64,000 bases of DNA. It comes from Phytophthora colocasiae. Its lineage: Eukaryota > Oomycota > Peronosporomycetes > Peronosporales > Peronosporaceae. This document shows, one piece after another, positions 48,701 to 58,986 of the stretch. The stretch's first letter is position 1; each line of letters begins with the position of its first letter. The notes beneath the pieces were generated by a model that had not been told where the DNA came from, did no database searches, and saw only the letters and a program-made list of their open reading frames with translations. The stretch lies in assembly GCA_018806915.1 (NCBI GenBank), contig JAGKQI010000098.1, forward strand, positions 3,348,001 through 3,412,000. The letters are read 5' to 3'. The position numbers and the translations under genes were made by a program.

Positions 48701-50133
48701 ACTAGGGGCTTCCGTGACCGGGGCCGTCGTCGCTGTTGAAGTCGTCGGCGCTTCCGTCGCCGTCGGGGCGTCCGTCGTAGGCGCCGTCGTCAGCAAGTTC
48801 GTGACTGGAGACAGGATCGAACTAGGGGCTTCCGTGACCGGGGCCGTCGTCGCTGTTGAAGTCGTCGGCGCTTCCGTCGCCGTCGGGGCGTCCGTCGTAG
48901 GCGCCGTCGTCAGCAAGTTCGTGACTGGAGACAGGATCGAACTAGGGGCTTCCGTGACCGGGGCCGTCGTCGCTGTTGAAGTCGTCGGCGCTTCCGTCGC
49001 CGTCGGGGCGTCCGTCGTAGGCGCCGTCGTCAGCAAGTTCGTGACTGGAGACAGGATCGAACTAGGGCTTCCGTGACCGGGGCCGTCGTCGCTGTTGAAG
49101 TCGTCGGCGCTTCCGTCGCCGTCGGGGCGTCCGTCGTAGGCGTCGTCGTCAGCAAGTTCGTGACTGGAGACAGGATCGAACTAGGGGCTTCCGTGACCGG
49201 GGCCGTCGTCGCAGTTGAAGTCGTAGGCGCCGTCGTCAGCAAGTTCGTGACTGGAGACAGGATCGAACTAGGGGCTTCCGTGACCGGGGCCGTCGTCGCA
49301 GTTGAAGTCGTCGGCGCTTCCGTCGCCGTCGGGGCGTCCGTCGTAGGCGCCGTCGTCAGCAAGTTCGTAACAGGAGATAGGATCGAGCTCGGGGCGTCCG
49401 TAGTCGGAGCCTCCGTAGTCGTGGCTGTTGTGGCCGTAGGCGCATCGCTAGTAGGCGCTGGAGTCAACAAGTTCGTCACCGGGGACAGGATCGAGCTCGG
49501 AGCATCAGTCGCTGTAGGTGATGATGGCGCTTCAGTCGCCGTAGCAGTCGTAGCCGCCGGTGCATCCGTCGTTGGTGGCTTCGTCAGTAGGTTCGTCACC
49601 GGTGAGATAGGTGAAGTCGCAGTCGGTGCATCCGTTGCAGTGGGCGTTGCTGGAGCATCGGTGGGTGTCGGGGTGGACGGCGCTGTTGTAGCCGTGGCAG
49701 TAGTTGGCGCGGGGGCGTCCGTAGTAGGCGCTGTCGTCAACAGGTTAGTGACAGGGGACAAGATCGATGGTGCCTCCGTCGTCGTGGTCGTAGAGGGGGC
49801 CTCGGTCGTCGTGCTAGTAGCGGGAGCCTCCGTCGTCGTGCTCGTCGAAGGAGCATCAGTGGTGGGGGCATTATCCGTGCTGGTGGAGGGGGCATTATCC
49901 GTGCTAGTGGAGGGGGCATCATCCGTGCTAGTCGAGGGCGTGAAGCCTCCAGAGAGGGCTACGGTTGCCGAGCCCGTGAGCGAATTTAGCCCTAAGTCGG
50001 TATTGAGCCCGAGCTGGAGGTTCCGTTGCACGGCACCGCCGGACACGTCCTCTTTCAGCGCCTGCGTCTCGGTGGCGACAGCGATGGCCAGCGCCGCGAG
50101 GGCTAAGCCGCGCACCACGCGCACGTGGACCAT
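45791..50133 (-). CDS. Mucin-like FLC/TRP-like membrane protein, frameshifted
   Basis: A minus-strand gene of about 1447 codons broken by one missing base near 49065, where ACTAGGG replaces ACTAGGGG of sister repeats. The upstream part (50133-49030) has a signal peptide and Thr/Ala/Pro-rich repeats. The downstream part (from about 49060) continues them, then has fifteen 10-residue TPGTESP units and a multispanning C-terminus (about 960-1345) with FLWDYTDSFAWSNFLIQ and RRLETIVLGGLVSYSDRIGI, close to fungal FLC/TRP-like proteins. Domain order matches the 34.2-44.5 kb gene. It is either a pseudogene or a sequencing/assembly slip in a homogeneous repeat; the intact 1081-codon rest favours a live gene. 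Confidence 0.75.
47821..48270 (-). repeat. 30-bp coding repeat, 15 units
   Basis: Fifteen units of exactly 30 bp encode TPGTESP(I/V)T(L/Q). Units on the 47.8-kb side are nearly identical while those near 48.2 kb have diverged at synonymous sites, pointing to recent spread from one side of the array. Confidence 0.95.
48668..49400 (-). repeat. 120-bp coding repeat
   Basis: Units of 120 bp encode a block running SPVTNLLTTAPTTDAPT then ATEAPTTSTATTAPVTEAP. Copies at 48781-48900 and 48901-49020 are identical to the base. Towards 49.4 kb units are shortened or varied. One unit holds the one-base deletion near 49065. Confidence 0.9.
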
Positions 50134-51610
50134 GTCTGTCTGTCTAGCGACCTAGTCAATCGAAGTGTACGCCGACGCGAGGGGAAAGCGTCGAGCGTGG
50201 GGGGGCAGCAACCGGAAGCGATTGATGGAATGACGGGCGCGCGAGCAGGCGACGCGCACAGCCGCCGCGATAGGCCCCAAGGACACGAGGGAAGAAGGCC
50301 GAGCCAATTTGGCTACTGTACTGTACAGGTTTCTGCCTCAATAAAGAAGTTGGAGTCTGCATGCAAATGGCAAGGTTATAAGAAATAGACAAGACAGTTC
50401 GATTTAAAATTATTGTCAGTTCATAAAATGGTGATATGCAGCTCGGAAGGTTATCGGTTTTTCAGGCTTCTTTATTGAGGCAGAAGACTGTACTGCTTCG
50501 GCCCAGCGTGCAGCCAGCTGTCGTGTGTTCGACGCTCCAGTATGATAGGAATTGCGCAAAAGAGACAAGAAAGGACGCATAAACGGTGCGAAAGAGTCGG
50601 ACCAAGTCTGGCTTTCGGCACAGTGTACCGCAAATTCGGTGGAGCCATCTTGCTTTGAAACGGCGCAATGAGGGAAGTTCGCCTGCAATGTTGCTTGTAC
50701 TTAAGTAACGCGGGAGTACAGATCAAACGACGTGCAAAAGTCTGACCTGAGCCCAAGAGATCGCCGATCCCGAGCTGCAGAGGACTGTCCTGCGAGTCGC
50801 AGTGCGACGCACAGGAGCTTGCCCGGGCTGGGATGCCGAAGACGTCGCGTACGTTTTCGGCGCGAAGAGGTTGTCCTGTTCAGCAGACAGTCTACCTGTT
50901 CGGTAAATCTGCTTCTCGTTAACGTGGCGCACTGGAGTCGTGGTCAGGCGCAGCGTTACGGTACATACATGTACAAGGAGGAACCGCACGATGCCAGCTA
51001 TGCCAGTTCTTTTGTACTGCTGTAGCCACTCTTCTCGGCAATGCATCTTGCGCCTCTACTCGAGCGTGTCTTCGTCGGGGCAGTCGCGATCGGTTAAACA
51101 TACCGACATAATACGCTGCGCACATACATGTACAGTACTACGCACCCGGCGTGCGGTGCATGCATTATACCGGTGGATGATAGACGGTTGAGATGGTCCT
51201 TCAAGCAACAGGGCGTTGAAATTGTATATGCAGCAACCGTCTCATCCCGCTCTTCGTACTGTAGTCTAGAGCTAGTGTCTAGTATTAGGTCGCTGCACGG
51301 ACAGTGCCTTGGTCACGCCATGGAGCTGCCAAAGAGAGTAAAGCAGCTGGAGTTTTCTAGTCATCCCCCTTGATATCTCTCAGCTGCATGGAGTGGCAAT
51401 TGCTTTCATTGTCTCTTGTCATCTGACCAGAATGCTAATTCATGACAAAAAATTGTCGCTCCAGATTACATTTGCTTAAGGACTTCAAGTTGAAGTGGCA
51501 CCAGTTAACCATTTCGGTGGTCAGCGTTGCCCACAACACTAATTAGCTCGTTCTAAGTACATGTAACTGGGTCATGCAGGCCACTGCATGCAACTTATGC
51601 TTCAACTCTA
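50134..51610. other. Intergenic region with MITE
   Basis: Contains MITE copy 2 (50326-50490) about 190 bp upstream of the paralogue start. No other supported feature; the short ORFs overlap on both strands. Several TACATGTAC palindromes occur (50966-51135). Confidence 0.5.
50326..50490 (-). mobile_element. MITE copy 2, TA target site
   Basis: 165-bp reverse-orientation copy of the element at 27698-27861, with the same terminal inverted repeats and TA on both sides (50324-50325, 50491-50492). The few differences include a one-base indel in the AT-rich centre. It sits in the upstream region of the smaller mucin-like gene. Confidence 0.85.
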
Positions 51611-53152
51611 TCACGGAGAACCCATCGCCTTCGTGCTACCTGCCGTGAGCCGCACATACAGACCCCGGTGGCGTCCATAACGAAGATCCCACAAGGTGAA
51701 CCCCACCGCAGCGGCAAGCACAGTGGCAACCGAAAAAAACACGAGCGCTTCGAACTGCCTTGGATTGTGGAAGACCACACCCATCCCCTGAATAAGCATG
51801 TAGAACAATTGGTACGTCGCTGTCTGCATGGCGTTGATCGCCCCTCGACGGCTCGGCTCGACCCATTCCTGCATGAGCTGCGTCTCTGCAAGGTCGGCAC
51901 TCCAGAGCCACATGCGCGCGCCGACCATACAGCAGAGCATAACGTAGTCCGATACGCGTGATTCACCAGCGAGCAAGAACGCCACGAGCACTGGCGCTAG
52001 GCACAGCCAGAACAGCCAGATACTCAAGACCGCCACCCGTTCCAGTCGAGAAATAGCGCGCCGCAAGTACGGGAACAGCAACGTGCCTAGAAGTCCGAAA
52101 ACAGCACCAGCACCGCGACTAGAGCCCAACAATGAGTCGGGTACACCTCGCCATTTGAGGTACGCAGTATTCAACGAGCCGTTGTCCAGTACAGTCATGT
52201 ACAGCGTGCAATACGAAAAGCTGAGTAGAAAGACTGGGTGTCTTGAGTAGCTCCTCCACATTCCTGCATACCGAGACAACGTGGACTGGTGCTCTGCTGG
52301 GTTCCGCGGATACAGCCCTTCCTCTTTCGATGTCGAATCTGAGTCCTCCTCCTTAAATGCAAGGCCAGGTACAAGCTCGTAAATTTCTCGCGTCAGGAAG
52401 TACTCGAGCGGAGTGGAGAGACCGTTCCAGATAGCCACAGTTGCGGATCCGATCATAGCGCGGGTGGTAGGATCGCGACCGGCGAAATCCATAATAACGC
52501 CGAATGCTAGGGGCCCGAGTAACTTGCACGCGAGATCGATACGCCGCAGAGTTGTATTGAGCTTTGCTAGTGAAGCCGAACGGTCCACTCCACTGTCCTG
52601 TGCAATGATGACGACCCAGTCGCGCTCGATCCCAAGTGTCTGTGCTTCGCTGAGGACTTGACCCACGCCTCCACATACGAGAGTGCCTATAAAGAGCAAC
52701 GTTAGAGGCCACGTCCACTCTGGTTTGTGAAGTCCATCTGCGTCGGTCACCAGCAACATTGCTCCCAGCAACCCAGTGCTAGCAATAATGTTAGCGTTCT
52801 CCAACAAGATGGCGAGACGCATGGCCTTCCAGCGATTCGCAGCATCCAGTTGCCTTCCGACGGATGGAATTGCGATGAGGCAAGTGGCGTACATTGCCAG
52901 CGAGAAGCACGCGCCTGGCAGTAATGTATCAACGAAGATCTCCATGAAGAGGATGGGTATGGCGAACTCCCACATGCGGTCACCCTGCAGTATACAAACA
53001 AACTCAGTTAACTACGGTCCATGACTGTTGTGGTAGTTTGCTCATACCCAAGCAGACAGCAAATGTCCGGCATAAAGGTACATCAACACTCGACGAGGTT
53101 GCTTGCGTGGTTTCGGTTCGTGTTCTTCCTGCTCTGTTCTGTAGATCGTCAT
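51611..53152 (-). CDS. Ferroportin (SLC40) homologue
   Basis: Minus-strand exons 53152-53048 and 52984-51611 join in phase 0 to 492 aa. The junction recreates the family hallmark LYAGHLLSAWGDRMWEFAIPI, equivalent to the animal LGH-LSTWGDRMW-FA segment. Further matches are ERDWVVIIA, SLAKLNTTLRRIDLACKLL and the late ARMWLWSADLAETQLMQEWV...RGAINAMQ. Ferroportins are twelve-helix metal exporters of the major facilitator fold that move Fe(II) out of the cytosol or into organelles. The cytosolic loop is shorter than in mammals. The ATG overlaps the stop of the small upstream gene. Confidence 0.9.
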
Positions 53153-53515
53153 GAAGTACAGTTAGTCCTTATGTAAGGTTCATCAAGGTTTTGATATACT
53201 TGCAACAATCGGGTCTTCTCGAGCTCTTCTTCCTCGCAACTATCGAGTCGAGCTGCATAGAGGCAGCCAATGATCGGCACCAACGTTGATGTGCCAATTA
53301 TGAGCATCACGATGCTGCTGGATCGCGTCACGAGGCACGCGTTCTCCACGTTGAGAAGGCAGACTGAGGAGCAACAGATACGAAGCGGCAATCAGCATTT
53401 AGGAGCTCACTGCAATGCGATACTATAATAGCGATATTACCGTACCTGCACCATCGAGAGCGAGCAGCAGACTAGTGATACACACGACCACGCAGGCGAA
53501 TACCGTCGTCTTCAT
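53149..53515 (-). CDS. Small secretory or membrane protein
   Basis: Minus-strand exons 53515-53446 and 53363-53149 join in phase 1 across an 82-nt intron to about 94 aa. The N-terminus (MKTTVFACVVVCITSLLLAL) is a good signal peptide. A membrane helix (IVMLIIGTSTLVPIIGCLYAAR) and an acidic/charged tail follow. Its TGA overlaps the ATG of the downstream ferroportin gene. It may be independent or a 5' leader on a common transcript. No family is recognised. Confidence 0.45.
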
Positions 53516-53762
53516 TCGGGGGAGTTTTATTCGAGTCTGATTGGATACTTTTCATATCATTTTTAAAAGACGAGCTAGTGCCGGGACACAGAGCCAAGCA
53601 CAACGGGTACTATCTAAACCTGTCCCCGAGCCCGAAGAGCGAGCTGTGACTGCTAGTCATTTTTGAGAGATTAAACATTCGCAACCGTTGGAGTCCAGTA
53701 TTATAGTTTTGGAAACACTCACGATTCCGTCCTGTATACATCCAGGATTCTGTCTCAAAGTT

Positions 53763-53836
53763 CGAACACGTAAAATTCGTTTATTTCCGAAGTAGTTTTC
53801 GAACACGTAAAATTCGTTTATTTCCGAAGTAGTTTT
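53763..53836. repeat. 37-bp tandem duplication in MULE 5' region
   Basis: Two head-to-tail 37-bp copies (CGAACACGTAAAATTCG...) lie about 60-130 bp before the transposase ATG, in the element's likely promoter or transposase-binding region. Confidence 0.85.
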
Positions 53837-53893
53837 CCTAAGTAGAATCATTCCAGCTTTGACCGCGAGGACGAGAAGCCACGGCGTAACGAG

Positions 53894-56800
53894 ATGGGCA
53901 TGACTACGCGGAGCGGAAGTCCAGCAGACGCCCCACGTGGGACTAGTGATGGTGCGTGTACAGTTCAATTGCGATACATTACACTAGATGATTGAGGTGG
54001 CTAATACGTGCTGTCTGTGCGCCTAGTGTATGAATCTGTGGACGCTTCGCCTGGTGGTGGTGTTTCAGCAGAGGAATTAGCAGACGATGATGACGACGAT
54101 GATGACCAACCAAGTGATGGCTCAGATGACTCCGTAAAGGAGGTGCGGAATTCACATGGTGCAGTAATGGTACAAGTGGAAGGGCCCGATGTATATCACG
54201 CCAGTTGGGAGGCGTGGCTTAGCTATTTTACTGGCTACTGTGAGCGCACGTTACAAGTGCTGCCTGTGAAAGAGACTATGTCTCGAGTGGAGAGAAACAA
54301 GCGATTGTTGCGCACGAAGAAAGGTGCAGACACTTCACAACTAATTCCACCGGACATTGAACCGTACCAGCGGACCTACATATGTACGCATGGTTGGCGG
54401 AAGCGCAAGTCTAGGAGCGAAGGGAGCCGACCACGCCAACACATTCGACTAACGAATTGCCCGTTCAGATTTGTGGTCCAGTGGAACGTCAGGAGAAAGG
54501 AGCTGGAAGTGAAGAGTGGGCATTTTGTTCACAACCATCAAGTGTCTGCGCGCGCTTTTGCCACATATCCTTCGTCTCGTGGTGTCGATAGCGCTTTGGT
54601 AAGTGCTCGGGTGGATGGGATGCTGGCTGTCGGTGCTAAGCGGTCCCGAATCTATGATTATTTACTGGAGCACGACCAAAATGTGATCCAAGTCGATGTG
54701 GATAACTTAGTGCGTGCTCATTCGGCATCTCTAGTTGGCGGTGATGATAATGAAGCCACTGCGCGTGAACTGGCAAGTTTTGCCGCTGCTGACAAGGAGA
54801 ATATTTCGTCTGTGGCTGAAACTGCAGTAGGTGAGACTGGTGTGATCTCTTTGGCTACGGCGCACATGCGCAGGATCTTCAGTCGCTTCAGTGAACTTCT
54901 TCTCGTCGATTGCAGCCATAAGACCAATCGGTACGTTCGTTGTATCATCCAGGATTTCACCAGGATTATTCCAGGATTTAACAGGATTTTTATCACGTGT
55001 ACTGCAGATACAATTACCAATTGCTTACGTTCATGTGTATGAACGAATTCGGTGAAGGATCTGTCGTGCAGCATTCTCTTTTGGAAGCGAATGGAGATTG
55101 GCACATGGACAAAGCCATTGGCCATTTCAAAAGGTCTCATCCTACCAAGATCAAGTTGCTTCGGGTGATTATTGTGGATAAAGACATGAATGAGATTCGT
55201 GTGCTCGAGGAGCACTTTCCTGAAGCTCGCGTATTGATTTGTCATTTTCATGTGATAAAATATCTTAAGGAGATGCGGTCCAAGCCAGAGTTCGGTAAAA
55301 TATCTACCGACGATGCGGGCCAGATTGACGCGTGCATTCACAAATTGGTTTACGCTGATTCCAGCGCATCCGATCAGTCTGCACACGGTGCTTTGAAAGG
55401 GCTATGCGAAAGGATTGGTGTGTCTGGTTTCTTTTCCTACTTTAAAAAGAATTGGAACGATTGCCAAGATCGTTGGGTTATGTATCGCCGAGCAGATCTT
55501 CCGCATTTCAGCAATCATACAAACAATCGTTTGGAAAGCTTCTTTGGGAAGCTGAAAGATGGGGTGGATGGATCAATGGCAATGTCTCGATGCATTAAGG
55601 CACTAGTGGCCTTCGACCGTCGTGCGGAGAATGAATATGGATATCGCCACGCTCGAATTGGGCAGTTTGTGAATTCCAATTATGACGATGAAATGGCCAA
55701 TGTACTTCGATTTACAACCCCGTATGTTGCGAGTCACGTGGAAAGGGAATACGCTTTCGCTCTGGATAATGTGAATGTCTATAATTTCGTCCGCGATGAT
55801 CAGGATCTTCATGCTGTACTAGTACAAGGGGGCCATAATCCACACAAATTACGAGATGATTATTGGCGGTGTACATGCGAATTCTCAGTATCTATGCGGC
55901 TGCCTTGTCGTCATGTGATTGCCTACCGGAAAAGCATTTCGGTGGCTGGCGCGCTCATTCCTTGGATACGGATCGATGAGAGGTAAGAGCTGAGAAATTA
56001 ATTCCATTTTATTCCAGGATTTCACCAGGATTATTCCAGGATTTAACCAGGATTTTTTGTGTTTGTATAGATGGACAAATCCTCACAGGGAACTCATCAA
56101 GGTCCGACAGTTTTGTTACGAACGCTTCAAGGACACATCAGTGGGTGGATCTGTGAAGCCAACGCGGACACAAGCGCAGAGGTACACTGACGCTGTACGT
56201 GCGACTCACTTAATCGCATCGGAGTTAGCTGATATCGAGGATAACGATGAGTTCGAGTCTATGCTGGAGTTTGTAATGCAGCAATGGAGGAATGTCCGCC
56301 AACGAACAAAAGTGAGTACGTCGGACCAGGTCACCGTTCGCGATAAGGAAGAAAACGATGAACAAGTACATGAAGACACGCAGGACAGCCCTGAAAATGA
56401 CGAATTGGAGATTACGAGTACAGTAAATATCAATTTGAACCCAAAAACACGCAAGGTTGGAAGGCCTAAGCTGGACAGGAAAAAGGCACGTTCAAACGAG
56501 AAAACAGGGCGCAAGTGGTTTGAGGCTTCAGAGTCTGGACGAAAAAAATCTGGAGACGCTACCCTCGAACAAGTATTGGAATCTCTGGAGCGAGACCGAC
56601 CAGGACTGCTGGAATGTCGACGTCGTTTATCTGGAATTCTTGTGAAGTTCGTGGAGGCAGAGTCCAAAAAACCAAAGTTCAAGAGGATGAAGAATCCAGT
56701 GTTAAATCGAGATGCGTTTTACCTGTTGCCTCCGAAGCTCTTGACAGCATGCTTGGCAGTATTACCCGTTGGTAATACGCAAGACAGTGCTATTTCAGTG

Positions 56801-57757
56801 GATGACTCTGCTTCTCAAGCGTCCCAGCCCGACCGTCTCATCGATACCGTGCAAATTAAGGATGTTGGTAGTTTCTCACGCAAGCAGATAGAGATTTTCA
56901 AGCGCGTCGACAATGCAAAGGTTTTTGTAGAGCTTGGGATCGAGTTACACGTTTGGCTTACAGAGGAAGCTATGCCTACTCTTCCAGCCCAATACCATGG
57001 ACTAGTGCAAGACGTGGCAGCAGATGTCTTGAACTCGTACCCGTACAAGGAGTTAGAAGGACTGGCGAATCACCCGGGCTATAAGTACACGCTCTTGTAT
57101 CGTGCGCAACCTCCCACGTGGCTTACGGATGCTGCGATCCAGGCATGCTGCGAGCGGCTTTACCAGAAGACAAATGATTCTCGATTTGCTGGATTTGTCA
57201 TCGGAAGTGTCTCGAAGAAGCAGACTCGGACCGTGGACGAAAGTCTGGTCGACTCGTCCGTGCATGCAAGGTTAATGAGTCAAATTGCCGAGCAAGGTGT
57301 CGACACTGTTTTCCTGCCGATTAACTTCATGAATGCACATTGGTGCTGCATCGTTGTGAAGGTTCAGGCAAAGCGTATCTACTTCTACGACCCGCTTGGA
57401 CAGACTCCATACAAAAACGCGTGCTCAGCCATCGCAACACGTCTGAAGGTGACTGGTTTGCAAGAGTACGAGGTCGTCGCGCAGAATAACCCCATTCAGT
57501 TCGATTCGTTCAGCTGTGGAGTCTATGTGTGCTGGATGTTTATCCGCCTTGCTATCCGTGGGCTGAGGGTTGATATGAATGCCACTGCACTTCCCAGACG
57601 TCGCTTCGAGTTATTTTACTTCTTGAAGACAGGGAGATTGCTCTCCGATGAACCCGAAGTGGATACGGCGCCTCCAGGTGACGACGACGAAGAGAAGGCT
57701 CCACCCCCAAGCCAGGACCAGGAAGTGGACCTTCCAGCAACCCAAATCGCCCAGTAA
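53894..57757 (+). CDS. MULE transposase fused to ULP1-type protease domain
   Basis: Exons 53894-53951, 54027-54930, 55008-55982 and 56071-57757 join in phase to 1207 aa. The N-terminal region is acidic, then has a FAR1/FLYWCH-like zinc-binding stretch (CTHGWRKRK...LTNCPFRF...HNH). The MULE DDE core follows: LLVDCSHKTNR (first Asp), VIIVDKDMNEI and CHFHVIKYL, and NNRLESFFGKL (Glu). A SWIM finger (CTCEF...LPCRH) closes the core. The C-terminal 250 residues are a C48 (ULP1/SENP) cysteine protease: NAHWCC (His), YFYDPLG (Asp), QFDSFSCGVYVC (Gln and Cys). Transposase-ULP fusions are known in some plant MULEs. All catalytic residues appear present. Confidence 0.92.
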
Positions 57758-58197
57758 CTTCGTCGGAGATTGATTTCTGCTGCTGTCCTTTCATTAAGTT
57801 CATCAATACATGCTACTTTGCATTTCAGATTGGAAGTTGTATGGAGAAATCACGCTACGCCTCCACATAGAGCTCTCCCCCTATGACTAACAACGCTACG
57901 CCTGCACATAGACTTCCTACCCGTGTCTTTTGACCCGTCACGCTGCTGTCACGGCAAAATCTTGTTCTGACCAGGATTTTTACATGCTTACACAGGATTA
58001 ATCCTGGATTCTTTTTGACCCCACATTGATATCTTCTCATTGTTGTATCTTCCTGTATCTTCCCCATATGACCGCAATGCTAAATACGATGATGTGTATA
58101 CAGGATTAATCCTGTGTTGAATAATGTATTTATCCAGAACTATAATACTGGACTCCAACGTCTGCCTTAAACATTCCTGTAAAGACTGTTACACGCG
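57758..58197. other. MULE 3' non-coding end and SINE target
   Basis: Contains the element's 3' untranslated and terminal region with palindromic CAGGATTAATCCTG motifs (about 57992 and 58101), the right TIR, the target duplication and, from 58181, the 17-bp target site later used by the SINE. Confidence 0.7.
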
Positions 58198-58638
58198 AGG
58201 GCTCGCTGGTGGCCCAGTGGATTAGCATCCGCTGATCCACGAACTGACCGAGGGTTCGAGCCCCGCCTCCGTCGCCCTTTTCGACTTCTGCTCTCCTCTC
58301 TCACCGCTGCCCTTCTCTGTTCATTTCCCATCACTCACAAGCTCTTCTCTAAGACATCGGGACCAATCAAGGCACAACAACACGGAGAGAAGACTCAAGG
58401 AGTTGGCGCGGTCGCAGTACTCTACCCGGCCAGGCACCGGCTGGGGGCTCATCAACGGTGGCCCATTGGGCAAAATTCCCAAGAAATTCAAGCGTACCGG
58501 TCATAGACTAAGGGTAACCGAGTAGCCGTAGGAAATTAGTTAGGAGTAACCTTGCTTAGACGTCAATGCGCCTGTTTCGAACAGGCTTCGAAATAAGTAC
58601 CTAATATAAGGGGTTCGAGTCCTCCCTTCCCCCCCCCA
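58198..58638 (+). mobile_element. tRNA-derived SINE
   Basis: A 441-bp element bounded by a perfect 17-bp direct repeat AAAGACTGTTACACGCG (58181-58197 and 58639-58655). The left end is tRNA-like: an A box TGGCCCAGTGG at 58210-58220 and a B box GGTTCGAGCC at 58253-58262, the internal RNA polymerase III promoter. A C-rich tract precedes the right repeat. It is not called as a tRNA gene because no clean cloverleaf is seen and because of its flanking duplication. Confidence 0.85.
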
Positions 58639-58655
58639 AAAGACTGTTACACGCG

Positions 58656-58986
58656 GTGGAGGGTGAAGAGCAGCACTGTGATAAAAGCGTGAACTGTTTG
58701 CAGCTGTAAGTTTAATTGTAGGTGTACTGTATCTACCTCAGTGCGTTGCTTAGAAAGAATACAAGGTAGAACTATTTTGCTGCCCGAAACAAAGCGCTTC
58801 AAGGCCTCGTTACATGTAGCTGTTGCTGTTTTGCTGCAGAGTGTCAATTAGAGTGATGGTCGTTGAAGCCATCTTCTGTAATGTGACGCTAGTGCTACAG
58901 TCCCAAGCGGGAGCAATATTTGTACATATTGTGACCCAAAGCGTCGCCCAAAACCAGCCAAACAAACCGACATCTTCCGCGCCAGA
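58656..58986. other. Upstream region of the NUP88-like gene
   Basis: 330 bp with no gene, presumably the NUP88-like promoter. The nearest clear feature is the SINE right boundary. Confidence 0.5.

Larger units (their letters stand above)
53681..58166 (+). mobile_element. Complete Mutator-like element (MULE)
   Basis: The 4486-bp element is flanked by a 10-bp direct repeat TTAAACATTC (53671-53680 and 58167-58176), the size expected for MULE target duplications. Its ends are inverted: the left end contains CGTTGGAGTCCAGTATTATAG from about 53686 and the right end its reverse complement ending near 58160. Subterminal and intronic CCAGGAT/ATCCTGG motifs recur throughout. It carries one large, intact spliced gene. 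Perfect duplication and open frames indicate recent insertion and possible activity. Confidence 0.9.

Noticed and set aside
48207..50155. Long plus-strand Val/Ala-rich ORFs opposite the smaller mucin-like gene
   Set aside because: Antisense images of Thr/Ala/Pro repeats with no start context or domain.
54008..54026. GTG start for the MULE gene
   Set aside because: An ATG exon at 53894-53951 splices in phase to 54027, making the GTG part of an intron.
58204..58280. tRNA gene
   Set aside because: A and B boxes are present, but they form the head of a 441-bp unit with a 17-bp target duplication, and no clean cloverleaf is seen. Called a SINE.
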